Below, piece by piece: positions 31,286-44,078 of a DNA stretch of 64,000 nt. The position numbers and the translations under genes are program-made. Numbering within the stretch: position 1 is the first letter of the stretch; the number at the start of each line of letters is the position of its first letter. The DNA lies in assembly GCA_001770955.1 (NCBI GenBank), contig MESL01000054.1:1-64000 (forward strand), given 5' to 3'. The notes beneath the pieces were generated by a model that ran no database searches, was not told where the DNA came from, and saw nothing but the letters and a program-made list of their open reading frames with translations. This DNA comes from Burkholderiales bacterium RIFCSPLOWO2_12_FULL_65_40 (lineage in GTDB: Bacteria; Pseudomonadota; Gammaproteobacteria; Burkholderiales; Burkholderiaceae_C).

Positions 31286-31421
31286 GGCAGTGTCACTCCT
31301 GAAGCTGTGGCTATTGTCGCTGCAATGAGGGCGTGACGGAAATGGTGCGCCCGCACGAGTGGCCAGCTTGCGTTAGCTCAAACAGAGCCGGTATCGATGC
31401 CCCGGATAGCGGTTTGCCGCG

Positions 31422-31450
31422 TTGACGCCCCCTGGGGCGCTGCTGATACT
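31422..31450 (+). promoter_or_regulatory. Sigma-70-type promoter for the hybrid kinase
   Basis: TTGACG (31422), a 17-base spacer, and GATACT (31445). This gives a leader of about 64 bases before the start codon at 31521. Five of six -35 bases and four of six -10 bases match consensus. Confidence 0.5.
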
Positions 31451-31520
31451 GGTTGCAACCTGCGGCCAGGCATCGGGATGCCCATTGCCTGTGCTGCACC
31501 ACGACGCAACAGGAGAGCCC

Positions 31521-35870
<4,350 letters not shown>

Positions 35871-35873
35871 GGC

Positions 35874-36782
35874 CTAGCGCTGCCGGGCCACGAAGCGGTT
35901 GCGCCCGGCGCTCTTGGCCTCGTACAGTGCGGCATCGGCCAGGTCCACCAGTGCCTGCGGGCTCTCGTCGGCCTGCGGAACGAGAGTGGCCACGCCCAGG
36001 CTGATGGTGACGTGGCTGTGTGTGGCCGAGTGCGCGTGCGCCAGCCCATGCGCCAGTACGCCCGTGCGCATCTGTTCGGCCAGAAGGGATGCACCCGCGC
36101 TGTCGGTGCAGGGCAGCACACCGGCAAACTCCTCGCCGCCGCAACGCGCAACCAGGTCGGTGGGCCGCGTCACGCTGGACGCCAGGGCCCGGGCTACCTG
36201 GATCAGACATTGGTCGCCCTGGGGGTGGCCGTAGTGGTCGTTGTAGGCCTTGAAGTGGTCGATATCGATCGAGACGAGGGAGATGGGCGCCTGCTCGCGC
36301 GCTGCCCGGCGCCATTCCAGCGCCAGAAAATCGTCGAACCGGCGCCGGTTGCTGATGCCGGTCAGGTGGTCCTGCGTGGTCAGGCGTTCCAGCAGGTCGC
36401 GGCTGCGCTTGAGCTCGATGTGGTTGCGCACCCGGGCCTGCACGATGGACGGGCGAATGGGTTTGACGATGTAGTCGATAGCGCCCATGGACAGGCCCCG
36501 TGCCTCGTCTTCCTCCTCATCGCGCGAGGACACGAAAAGCACCGGAATGCGCGCCGTGGCCGGATGGGCCTTGAGCCGCGAGCACACCTCGTAGCCATCC
36601 ATGCCGGGCATCATCACGTCGAGCAATATCAGGTCAGGCGGCTCGGCCGCCGTCGCCAGCGCCAAGGCCCGTTCACCATTGATGGCGACCTTGACCTTGT
36701 AGTGCTCTTTCAGCACGGCCGAGATCACCTGCAGGTTCTCGGGGGAGTCGTCCACCACCAAAATGGTTGCCTGTGATTCCAT
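35874..36782 (-). CDS. Response regulator with diguanylate cyclase output (REC-GGDEF)
   Basis: 302 residues from the ATG at 36782 (MESQATILVVDDS); the long track extension is intergenic. Receiver ~5-125 with phospho-Asp in LILLDVMMPGMDGYE and Lys in DYIVKPI. GGDEF ~135-300 has VSIDIDHFKAYND and CGGEEFAGVLP, with the inhibitory motif RPTD five residues before. PleD/WspR-like logic: phosphorylation should switch on c-di-GMP synthesis. Its stop codon is 3 bases from the stop of the hybrid kinase gene on the other strand, so the pair probably function together. Confidence 0.93.
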   Translation of the reverse strand: MESQATILVVDDSPENLQVISAVLKEHYKVKVAINGERALALATAAEPPDLILLDVMMPGMDGYEVCSRLKAHPATARIPVLFVSSRDEEEDEARGLSMGAIDYIVKPIRPSIVQARVRNHIELKRSRDLLERLTTQDHLTGISNRRRFDDFLALEWRRAAREQAPISLVSIDIDHFKAYNDHYGHPQGDQCLIQVARALASSVTRPTDLVARCGGEEFAGVLPCTDSAGASLLAEQMRTGVLAHGLAHAHSATHSHVTISLGVATLVPQADESPQALVDLADAALYEAKSAGRNRFVARQR

Positions 36783-36981
36783 CGCCAGTCTCCGCAGCGT
36801 ATTCGGCTGGGCAAAAGTGTTGCCGAATGTTCTTGTTTGCGAAAAGCATACGCGGCTTGGCCGCGCGGCGTGCCACAAAACGCCTGCGATCTGCGCTGGA
36901 TCAATGCGCCGTACTGCCTGCTCCGCTTGTAGGGGAAGCAGGGTTACGCAGATGTGAATCAGGGAATGCTGTGCGAAGCCG

Positions 36982-37225
36982 TTCAACCTGAAAACGGCAG
37001 TTGGATGCGCCCGCCGGTGCCGTGATCGGGGTGCCAGGCAAGACGCGACGCCGCCGCGGGCTCCTGCCCGCAAGGAGGAGCAACGCCGCATGGCGCCCCG
37101 AGCGCGGTGCTGGCGGGTGCATAGCGCTCTCACCCAGCAAGTAAACACCATCGGAGCCATCAACGATTGATTTCATGCGGCGTAGCAAGGGATACAAAGC
37201 GGGCAACTGCCGTTTTTAGGTTCAA
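36982..37225. mobile_element. MITE-like element with 22-bp terminal inverted repeats
   Basis: Ends 36982-37003 and 37204-37225 are inverted repeats matching at 20 of 22 positions (shared core AAAACGGCAGTTG). The 244-bp body has no credible gene but contains a hairpin GCGGGC-TCCT-GCCCGC. The right end overlaps the last codons and supplies the stop codon of the second chromate-transporter gene. It fills most of the 439-bp gap after the REC-GGDEF gene; the rest (36783-36981) shows only possible promoter sequence. Confidence 0.65.
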
Positions 37226-37815
37226 ACCCAGCCCAGCACGCCCAGCAGGGCGCCCGCGCCCAGCATCCACAGCAAATGCAGCCGGGTGCGCCACACCAGC
37301 AGCGCGGCAGCGGCCGTCAGCAGCCACAGCGGCCCGTCGGTGGTGGGCTGCCCCTGGGCACGGCCCAGCACCCACGTGGCCGCCATGAGCAGGCCGATGA
37401 CCAGCGGTGCCATGCCCTGCTTGAAGGCGCGCACCGCACGCCGCTCGCGGTTGCGGTGCGCCCAGCGCGTGGCCAGCCAGGTCAGCGTGGCACTGGGCAG
37501 CATGATGCCCAGCATGCACAGCGCCGCGCCCAGCAGCCCATAGGCCCAGCCGATGGCGCCCGGGCCGCCCGCGTTCAACCCCACATGCCATCCCAGCAGG
37601 GCGATGAACAGCACGTTGGGGCCGGGCGCCGCCTGGGCGATGGCGATGCTGGCGTTGAACTGCATGTCGGTCAGCCAGGCGTTGCGGTCCACCAGAAAGC
37701 GGTGCATGTCGGGCGCCGTGGCGATGGCGCCGCCCACGGCCAGCAGCGAGATCGAAAGATAGTAGAGAAACAGGTGCAGCCAGTCCAGCGGCTGCAGGGT
37801 GATGGCGTGCGTCAT
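37222..37815 (-). CDS. chrA: Chromate transporter, second half (CHR family)
   Basis: 197 residues from the ATG at 37815 (MTHAITLQ); the longer track form reads through the partner gene in the wrong frame. The CHR pattern is ATAPDMHRFLVDRNAWLTDMQFNASIAIAQAAPGPNVLF, with about five hydrophobic segments. It overlaps the stop of the preceding half-gene as ATGA. The pair forms a short-chain CHR transporter, which exports chromate or moves related anions. The final codons and stop lie in the terminal repeat of a MITE-like element, so the C-terminus may have been altered by insertion. Confidence 0.88.
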   Translation of the reverse strand: MTHAITLQPLDWLHLFLYYLSISLLAVGGAIATAPDMHRFLVDRNAWLTDMQFNASIAIAQAAPGPNVLFIALLGWHVGLNAGGPGAIGWAYGLLGAALCMLGIMLPSATLTWLATRWAHRNRERRAVRAFKQGMAPLVIGLLMAATWVLGRAQGQPTTDGPLWLLTAAAALLVWRTRLHLLWMLGAGALLGVLGWV

Positions 37816-38402
37816 GGCGCGAGCTTTCGCCAGGTCAGCACACAGGCCGCGCCGCCCACCACCAGCAGCAGGCCGTACAGCGGCACGCGCAGCCACACCA
37901 CGCCGACAAAGGTGAGCCCGGCAATGGCGGCGCACAGCCAGGGCCCCAGCGGGTGCGTGCGCAGCGCGGCCGCGAGCTTCAGGCCCATGCCGCCGATCAG
38001 TCCCGCCGCCACGGCCCCCATGCCGCGCAGCGCGCCCGCCATGGCCGGGTGGCTTGCCCACTGGGCATACACCAGCGCCACCGCCAGTGCAATGGCCAGC
38101 GGGAAGGACAGCATGCCCGCCAGCGCCGCAAATGCGCCGCGCAGGCCGAAATGCCGGTCGCCGATCATGATCGAGAGGTTCACCACGTTGGGTCCCGGCA
38201 TCACCTGGGCCACGGCCCAGTCTTCCAGGAACTCCTCGTTCGTCATCCAGCGCTTTTTCTCCACCAGTTCGCGCTGCACCACGGCCACCACGCCGCCAAA
38301 GCCCTGCAGGGCCAGCCAGGTGAAGGACCAGAACAGGTCCGCCGGGTTGCGGGGGCGGGCGGCGGTTTGCGCACTGTCGGGAAGCGGAAGATCGGATGCC
38401 AT
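37812..38402 (-). CDS. chrA: Chromate transporter, first half (CHR family)
   Basis: 196 residues. The N-terminal CHR motif FTWLALQGFGGVVAVVQRELVEKKRWMTNEEFLEDWAVAQVMPGPNVVN is intact, followed by four to five membrane segments. It forms a heterodimeric short-chain CHR permease with the downstream half. There is no ChrB or other metal-resistance gene nearby, so physiological chromate resistance is uncertain. A ~60-bp repeat lies immediately upstream of its start. Confidence 0.9.
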   Translation of the reverse strand: MASDLPLPDSAQTAARPRNPADLFWSFTWLALQGFGGVVAVVQRELVEKKRWMTNEEFLEDWAVAQVMPGPNVVNLSIMIGDRHFGLRGAFAALAGMLSFPLAIALAVALVYAQWASHPAMAGALRGMGAVAAGLIGGMGLKLAAALRTHPLGPWLCAAIAGLTFVGVVWLRVPLYGLLLVVGGAACVLTWRKLAP

Positions 38403-38413
38403 GACTGAGCAGG

Positions 38414-38467
38414 AAAAATGAACTTTTGGCGCATGAATAAAGCGCCAGCAGCTATTTTAATAATAGC
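38414..38467 (-). repeat. Interspersed palindromic repeat, copy 5
   Basis: Read on the minus strand: GCTATTATTAAAATAGC, then TGCTGGCGCTTTATTCATGC, then GCCAAAAGTTCATTTTT. It lies in the divergent spacer between the chromate transporter and the FAH-family gene, so it could affect both promoters. Confidence 0.8.
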
Positions 38468-38557
38468 GCCGCAATTGAATGCTAAGTGCCCCAATGGTAC
38501 GCTTGCACGCTCATGCCAGCCGTGCTGGCGCCACTTCCCTGTTTGCAGGATTTCCCC

Positions 38558-39403
38558 ATGAAACTCATCCGCCATGGCCAGCCCGGTGCCGAACGCCCGG
38601 GCCTTGTCGATGCCCAGGGCGTTCTGCGCGACCTCTCCATGCTGCTGGCCGACATCGGCCCCGCGCAACTCTGTCCCCGCACATTGGCGGCACTGGCCGC
38701 GATCGATGCGGCACGCCTGCCCGCTGTCGAAGGCCAGCCGCGCCTGGGTTGCCCCGTGGGCGGCGTGGGAAAGATCGTCTGCGTGGGCCTGAACTACCGC
38801 GACCACGCGCTCGAAGCGGGCATGCAGTCGCCCGCCGAGCCGGTGCTGTTCATGAAGGCCGTCACCGCGCTGAGCGGCCCGAATGACCCGTTGCACATCC
38901 CGCCTGGCTCGCTCAAGACGGATTGGGAGGTGGAGCTGGGCATCGTCATCGGCACACGCGCCCGCCATGTGCAGGAAGCTGATGCGCTGCGCCATGTGGC
39001 GGGCTATGTGCTGGCCAACGATGTGTCCGAGCGGTCGTATCAGATCGAGCGTGGCGGCCAATGGGACAAGGGCAAGAGCTACGACAGCTTCGCGCCCATC
39101 GGCCCGTGGCTGGTGACGGCCGACGAAGTGCCTGACCCGCACGCCATCGACCTGTGGCTGGAGGTGAACGGCCGGCGCGTGCAGAACGGCAGCACGCGCA
39201 ACTTCATCTTCGGCGTGCCCACGGTGGTGGCCTACATCAGCCAGTTCATGACGCTCGAACCCGGCGACATCGTGCTCACTGGCACGCCTGCGGGCGTGGG
39301 CCTGGGGCAGAAGCCCTCGCCCTGGTTTCTGAAGTCCGGCGACCTGGTGCGCCTGGGCGGCACGGGCCTGGGCGAGCAGGTGCAGACCTGTGCTGGCGGT
39401 TGA
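38558..39403 (+). CDS. Fumarylacetoacetate hydrolase family protein
   Basis: 281 residues from the ATG at 38558 (MKLIRHG). FAH fold with metal ligands in the EVELGIVIG segment and the catalytic region KIVCVGLNYRDHALEAG. NDVSERSYQIERGGQWDKGKSYDSFAPIGPWL is diagnostic of the FAHD/ureidoglycolate-lyase-like group. It probably cleaves a C-C or C-N bond in a 2-oxo acid or acylpyruvate with Mg2+. The true substrate cannot be set: neighbours give no pathway. Usually such genes sit in aromatic or sugar-acid catabolism. Confidence 0.9.
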   Translation: MKLIRHGQPGAERPGLVDAQGVLRDLSMLLADIGPAQLCPRTLAALAAIDAARLPAVEGQPRLGCPVGGVGKIVCVGLNYRDHALEAGMQSPAEPVLFMKAVTALSGPNDPLHIPPGSLKTDWEVELGIVIGTRARHVQEADALRHVAGYVLANDVSERSYQIERGGQWDKGKSYDSFAPIGPWLVTADEVPDPHAIDLWLEVNGRRVQNGSTRNFIFGVPTVVAYISQFMTLEPGDIVLTGTPAGVGLGQKPSPWFLKSGDLVRLGGTGLGEQVQTCAGG

Positions 39404-39409
39404 ACCGCC

Positions 39410-39697
39410 TTATTTGTCCAGCGCCCCGCGCAGTGCGTGGCCCGTATTGCGCCAGCCCGCCTTGTTCGCCAAAGGCACCTTGAAGATCTTGAGTGCTGCC
39501 TGCTTCTCGTGCTTCACCCGGAAGACCCTGAAACTGGCCTGCTCGTCGTAGTGCACGAAGCACCACAGCGCGTCGCCCTCGGCCTGCTGGGGGTAGTGGA
39601 CCTCGTGCCAGCACAGGTCGGCCTGGCTCTCGTAGGGCACCTCGAACACGGTCGCGTCGGCCTTGTTTTCGTACTTCACTTCCAGGATTTTTGCCAT
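39410..39697 (-). CDS. Small protein made of six tandem ~13-residue repeats
   Basis: 95 residues from the ATG at 39697 (MAKILEVKYE). Almost the whole chain is a repeat of pattern xxVFxVxYExQAD: KILEVKYENKAD, ATVFEVPYESQAD, LCWHEVHYPQQAEGD, ALWCFVHYDEQAS, FRVFRVKHEKQAA, LKIFKVPLANKAG. Alternating hydrophobic and charged residues suggest short beta hairpins. It resembles the DUF6150-type small repeat proteins as I recall them; function is unknown. No signal peptide. It is convergent with the FAH-family gene. Confidence 0.75.
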   Translation of the reverse strand: MAKILEVKYENKADATVFEVPYESQADLCWHEVHYPQQAEGDALWCFVHYDEQASFRVFRVKHEKQAALKIFKVPLANKAGWRNTGHALRGALDK

Positions 39698-39850
39698 GGG
39701 TGTGTTTCTTTCCGGGGGCTGAAAGGGAGCTGCCGGCTGTGGGTCGGGCGGCGGCCATGGGCGAGGGTAGCCAAAAAAACGCCAGCCGGGCGGCTGGCGC
39801 GGGCTGGCGAAACAACTCGATACCTTGAAGTGACCCACGGTGCATTTACT

Positions 39851-40468
39851 TCACTCCACCTGCACCGCCTCCACAAATACCAACTCGCACGAATCGGCCC
39901 CAGAATCGGTGCGCGACAGCGAACTTGTCCAGCGCCAGCCGCTGGGGTGCGTGGCCTCCACCAGCAGGCCGCGCAGGCGGATGAACTCGCCCCCGCGCAC
40001 CTTGCGCAGCGCGCGCTCCACCGTTGCGTTGGCAGGAATCAGGTGCATGTTGGCTGACGATTGCACGATCTCCGGCACCGGAATAGGCGGCTGGTCGCGC
40101 CATGAATAGAAGTACCAGCGCCGCCCCTGCGAGATGTTCAGGCGCTCGAAGACCGCCGGGTCGGCCATGCGCTGCCAGCCCAGGGCCAGGTCGAGAGGCG
40201 ACAGATCCGATTCCATGCCCAGGTAGTAGTCTTCCCGTCGCAGCACCCGGGCCTGCAGGCCCAGCCGGGCCAGCGGCCTGAGGGTGAACCCCTTGAAGGC
40301 AAAAGCAGGTTCGGTGGCGGGCGTCTGCTCCGGGCTCTGGCTTTGCACCTGCTGCGCCAGGGTGGGGCCCTGTACTTCGGGTGTGCCCACGCGGGTGCGC
40401 ACCGCCTCCACGGCAAAAAACGCCGCGATCAGTACGGCGCTGAATTTGAGGGCGGTCAGGGGCGACAT
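39851..40468 (-). CDS. Membrane-anchored or secreted protein of unknown function
   Basis: 205 residues from the ATG at 40468 (MSPLTALKF). A hydrophobic segment at ~7-20 (FSAVLIAAFFAVEAV) is an uncleaved anchor or signal peptide. A low-complexity Gln/Ser/Pro stretch is followed by a compact domain with RREDYYLGMESDLSPLDLALGWQRMAD and WYFYSWRDQPPIP. The paired residues E/D and W-rich core suggest a globular periplasmic domain. I have seen this type of sequence in proteobacteria without a function. It has no clear operon partner. Confidence 0.7.
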   Translation of the reverse strand: MSPLTALKFSAVLIAAFFAVEAVRTRVGTPEVQGPTLAQQVQSQSPEQTPATEPAFAFKGFTLRPLARLGLQARVLRREDYYLGMESDLSPLDLALGWQRMADPAVFERLNISQGRRWYFYSWRDQPPIPVPEIVQSSANMHLIPANATVERALRKVRGGEFIRLRGLLVEATHPSGWRWTSSLSRTDSGADSCELVFVEAVQVE

Positions 40469-40562
40469 GGGGCGGTGAGCGCAGGGGCTGGCCGGGCATT
40501 GTGCCCGCACGGCGGGCGCCGGGGTTCATACTCTGCGTATTGCTCACCCCACCGGGATCGCC

Positions 40563-41270
40563 ATGTCATACGCCACACGCCGCCTGCACCTTGAACGTCA
40601 CCGCACGGATCGCATTGGCTGGCTGCGCGCTGCCGTGCTGGGGGCCAACGACGGCATCGTCTCCACCGCCAGTCTGGTGGTGGGCGTGGCGGCGGCGCAG
40701 GCCAGCCCCTCCACCATCGTGATGACGGCCGTGGCCGGGCTGGTGGCCGGTGCCATGTCGATGGCGGCGGGGGAATACGTGTCGGTGCACTCGCAGGCCG
40801 ATACCGAAAAAGCCGACCTGGAGCGCGAGCGCCACGAACTGGCAACCGACCCCCTGGCTGAAGAACACGAACTGGCCGGCATCTACGTGGGCCGCGGCCT
40901 CGCCCCTGGCCTGGCACAACAGGTGGCCCAGCAGTTGATGGCGCACGACGCTCTGGGCGCCCATGCGCGCGACGAGTTGGAAATCTCCGGCACCATGACC
41001 GCCCGCCCGGTGCAGGCCGCATTGACGTCGGCCGCCGCCTTTGCCGGTGGTGCCGCCTTGCCCCTGCTGGTGGCCGCCGTAGCGCCCGCCAGTAGTCTGC
41101 TCTATTGGGTGGCCGGCACGGCGTTGGTGTTTCTGGCCTTGCTGGGCGGCGTGGCCGCGCGTACCGGCGGGGCGGGCGTGCTGGTGGGCGCCTGGCGCGT
41201 CACCTTCTGGGGCGCGTTGGCCATGGCCATCACGGCGGGCGTGGGGGCGCTATTCGGTGCGCCGGTCTGA
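40563..41270 (+). CDS. VIT1/CCC1-family membrane transporter
   Basis: 235 residues. First segment LRAAVLGANDGIVSTASLVVGVAAA and second AGLVAGAMSMAAGEYVSVHSQADTEKADLERE are the family hallmarks: the metal-binding cytoplasmic helices follow. Three more membrane helices lie at the C-terminus. Relatives move Fe2+ or Mn2+ out of the cytosol. Here it could detoxify iron or manganese. No iron-responsive site was recognised upstream. Confidence 0.9.
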   Translation: MSYATRRLHLERHRTDRIGWLRAAVLGANDGIVSTASLVVGVAAAQASPSTIVMTAVAGLVAGAMSMAAGEYVSVHSQADTEKADLERERHELATDPLAEEHELAGIYVGRGLAPGLAQQVAQQLMAHDALGAHARDELEISGTMTARPVQAALTSAAAFAGGAALPLLVAAVAPASSLLYWVAGTALVFLALLGGVAARTGGAGVLVGAWRVTFWGALAMAITAGVGALFGAPV

Positions 41271-41529
41271 CAAAACCACCTGACCACGCCCCCAGGCGAC
41301 CGCGGCATGCCCCGTTGCACCGCGCGAAGCGGTCGCTTGATCGTCGCAAGCAGGGGGGGCTTTCCCCACTAGCGATATTTGCTGACACCGATCCCATCCA
41401 TTGCCCCGCAGACCACGTGTCGCGCTGGCCTCATGGTCGGGAGATGTTGCTGCATTCCAAAACTTCCCCGACACCCTGTATGGACACGCATGCGGTGGTG
41501 GCCTCGTCGATGCCCCATGCGTTGCACCC

Positions 41530-42858
41530 ATGAGCGATACGCTGCTTTTTAACCTCGGGTTCGCCCTGGTCGGCCTGCTGCTGATCGTGATGACGCTGAG
41601 CAGTTCACTCATCTCGCGTGTGCCCTTCAGCTCGGCGATTTTGTATCTTGCCGTGGGCGTGGGCATTGGCCCCTGGGGGCTGGGCCTGCTGGTGCTGGAC
41701 CCTGTGGATGACGCGCACCTGATCGAGCGCCTGACCGAGATGGCCGTGCTCATTTCACTGTTCAGTGTGGGCCTCAAGCTTGATCTCCCGCTGCGCGACC
41801 GGCGCTGGCGCATTCCGGTGCAGCTCGCTTCGGTGTCGATGGTGATCACTGTGGGCGCGATCACGGCCGTGGGGGTGTGGTGGCTGAACTTGCCGCTGGG
41901 CGCTGCGGTGCTGCTGGGGGCCATTTTGGCGCCTACCGACCCGGTGCTGGCGTCCGACGTGCAGGTGGCTGACCCGCAAGACCGCGACCGCCTGCGTTTT
42001 GGGCTTACCGGGGAGGGGGGCTTGAACGATGGCACGGCGTTTCCGTTCGTGATGCTCGGACTGGGGCTGTTTTCGCTGCACGACCTGGGCGAGTGGGGCT
42101 GGCGCTGGTGGGCTGTGGATGTGGTGTGGGCCGTGGTGGGGGGTGTGGCCATTGGCTTCCTGCTCGGCGCACTGGTGGGGCGCTTCATCCTGTACCTGCG
42201 TACCCGCCACCGCGAGGCCCTGGGCCCGGACGAGTTCATGGTGCTGGGACTCATTGCATTGGCCTATGGGGTGGCCCTGCTGTGCCACACCTATGGTTTC
42301 CTGGCTGTTTTTGCCGCCGGGCTGGCACTGCGCCGTGTGGCTGCGCAGCCCGCAGCGCCTGGCGCCACCACACAAGCCGCTGAAGCAGGTGAGGGCGGCA
42401 CCGCCGACGGTTTGGAAGCCGATCATTCGCCCGGGCATCTGATGCATGCCGTCGAACGCTTCAACGCCCAACTGGAGCGGATCGCCGAGGTGGCAGTGGT
42501 GCTGGTGGTGGGCGCGCTGCTCACGGAGGTCGACTTTGGCACCGAGGTGCTGTGGTTTGTGCCCGTGCTGCTGCTGGTGGTCAGGCCCCTGGCGGTTTAC
42601 GTGGGGCTGGTGGGTGCCAAGGTGGAGCGCTCCCAGCGTCGCCTCATTGCGTGGTTTGGGATTCGCGGCATCGGCTCCATCTACTACCTGATGTACGCCA
42701 TCACCCACGACCTGCACCCGGTGATTGCGCAGCGCCTGCTGGCCATCACGCTGGCCGTGGTGGTGGCGTCGGTGCTACTGCACGGCGTGTCGGTGACGCC
42801 GTTGATGCGGCGCTATGAACGGCGCAAGCTGGACCGCCACAGCAAGCCCGACCAATAG
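41530..42858 (+). CDS. Cation:proton antiporter, CPA1 (NhaP-like)
   Basis: 442 residues from the ATG at 41530 (MSDTLLF). About 11-12 hydrophobic segments. The ion-binding motif is APTDPVLASDVQV, and GEGGLNDGTAFPFVML is the second catalytic segment. It exchanges Na+ or K+ for H+. An acidic linker (~280-300) and a final R-rich tail are unusual only in detail. The 259-bp upstream gap contains no other gene or clear operator. The far upstream ATG in the track is not supported. Confidence 0.9.
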   Translation: MSDTLLFNLGFALVGLLLIVMTLSSSLISRVPFSSAILYLAVGVGIGPWGLGLLVLDPVDDAHLIERLTEMAVLISLFSVGLKLDLPLRDRRWRIPVQLASVSMVITVGAITAVGVWWLNLPLGAAVLLGAILAPTDPVLASDVQVADPQDRDRLRFGLTGEGGLNDGTAFPFVMLGLGLFSLHDLGEWGWRWWAVDVVWAVVGGVAIGFLLGALVGRFILYLRTRHREALGPDEFMVLGLIALAYGVALLCHTYGFLAVFAAGLALRRVAAQPAAPGATTQAAEAGEGGTADGLEADHSPGHLMHAVERFNAQLERIAEVAVVLVVGALLTEVDFGTEVLWFVPVLLLVVRPLAVYVGLVGAKVERSQRRLIAWFGIRGIGSIYYLMYAITHDLHPVIAQRLLAITLAVVVASVLLHGVSVTPLMRRYERRKLDRHSKPDQ

Positions 42859-42913
42859 GTTGGCGACAGGGCCGCGCACCACCAAAAAAGCGGGATTTTC
42901 TGCCGCCCAAACA

Positions 42914-43999
42914 CTACGCCAGAACGACCTGGTTTCGCCCTGCGGCTTTGGCGGCGTACAGCGCGGCGTCGGCCCGGGCGTACAGGCCGCCAGCGTCTTC
43001 CTTCTCCTGCAGCGTTGCCACACCCAGGCTGATGGTTGTCGGGTGCCCCAGCCAGTTGGCTTGTGCCACCGCGATGCGCATGCGCTCGGCCACTTCCAGG
43101 GCACCCTGGGCATCGGTGTTCGGCAGAATCACGGCAAACTCCTCGCCGCCCACGCGGGCAACGACGTCGATGACCCGGGCACAGCCGCTGAGCAACCGGG
43201 CGATCGCCAGCAGCACCTTGTCGCCCGCCTCGTGGCCAAGGCTGTCGTTGATGCGCTTGAAATGGTCCACGTCCAGCATGAGCAGGCTCAGCGGGGCATC
43301 TCGGCGGTCCACAATGGCCAGTTCGAGTTGCAGGCTGTGGTCGAACGCCCGCCGGTTGCGCAGCCCGGTCAGGGCGTCGGTGGTTGCCAGCTCGCTCAGT
43401 GCCCGGTTGAGTTCATCGACCTTTTGCAGCTGCGCCAGCAACTGCTGGTTGAGCGCATCGGCATCGCGCAAGGCCTTGCGCAGCCGGATTTCGCGCAGGG
43501 CCGAGTGGGCCAGCTCCACAAGAACCTTGATGTCCTGCTCGGTCCACTGTTTGGGCTTGAAATCCACCGCGCAGAAACTCCCCAGCACTTCTCCGTCTTC
43601 GGTGCGCAGCGGAATGCCTGCATAGGCCCGCACCCCCAGCGACCCGACCGTGGGAACGTCCCGGAACACCGGAAGCTGCGTCACGTCCTCCAGGATCAGC
43701 GCCTCTCCGGACGCCAGGGCATAGTGGCAGAACGTGCGCCCCTTCAGCTCGCGCGTGCTGCGCAAAGGCTCGCCCATGCCATAGGCGCTCTTGTAGAAAT
43801 CGCGGTGGGCATCCACCAGCGACACGAAAGTGACGGGCGCCCCGGTGAGCTTGGCCGCCAGACGGGTCAGCCGGTCAAAACTCTCTTCGGTGGGGGTGTT
43901 CAGCAAGCCGGTGTCGCGCACCGCTGCCAGACGCTGGGGGTCGCTGAGCGCGGCCTGAATCTGGGCTTCATCGGCAGGCTTCGGGGGCATGGAAGTCAT
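42914..43999 (-). CDS. GAF-GGDEF diguanylate cyclase
   Basis: 361 residues from the ATG at 43999 (MTSMPPK); the track's extra 250 residues read through the restriction gene in a different frame. A GAF domain (~20-165) contains the phrase LDVTQLP-like EDVTQLPVFRD and AYAGIPLRTEDGEVLGSFCAVD. A short coiled linker leads to GGDEF: MLDVDHFKRIND and VGGEEFAVILP, with RVID five residues before as inhibitory site. A cytoplasmic c-di-GMP source that may sense a small ligand or redox state. Confidence 0.92.
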   Translation of the reverse strand: MTSMPPKPADEAQIQAALSDPQRLAAVRDTGLLNTPTEESFDRLTRLAAKLTGAPVTFVSLVDAHRDFYKSAYGMGEPLRSTRELKGRTFCHYALASGEALILEDVTQLPVFRDVPTVGSLGVRAYAGIPLRTEDGEVLGSFCAVDFKPKQWTEQDIKVLVELAHSALREIRLRKALRDADALNQQLLAQLQKVDELNRALSELATTDALTGLRNRRAFDHSLQLELAIVDRRDAPLSLLMLDVDHFKRINDSLGHEAGDKVLLAIARLLSGCARVIDVVARVGGEEFAVILPNTDAQGALEVAERMRIAVAQANWLGHPTTISLGVATLQEKEDAGGLYARADAALYAAKAAGRNQVVLA

Positions 44000-44078
44000 G
44001 GGCCATGGTAGCAAGTTCACGCAGAAAACGCCGGGGTGGGGCCTTGCCCGGCACCGCCGCCACCCCGGCCCAGGGGCA

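Noticed and set aside
36901-37206. 101-residue ORF inside the 244-bp MITE-like element
   Set aside because: No conserved sequence, and it spans the element's left terminal repeat; likely chance.
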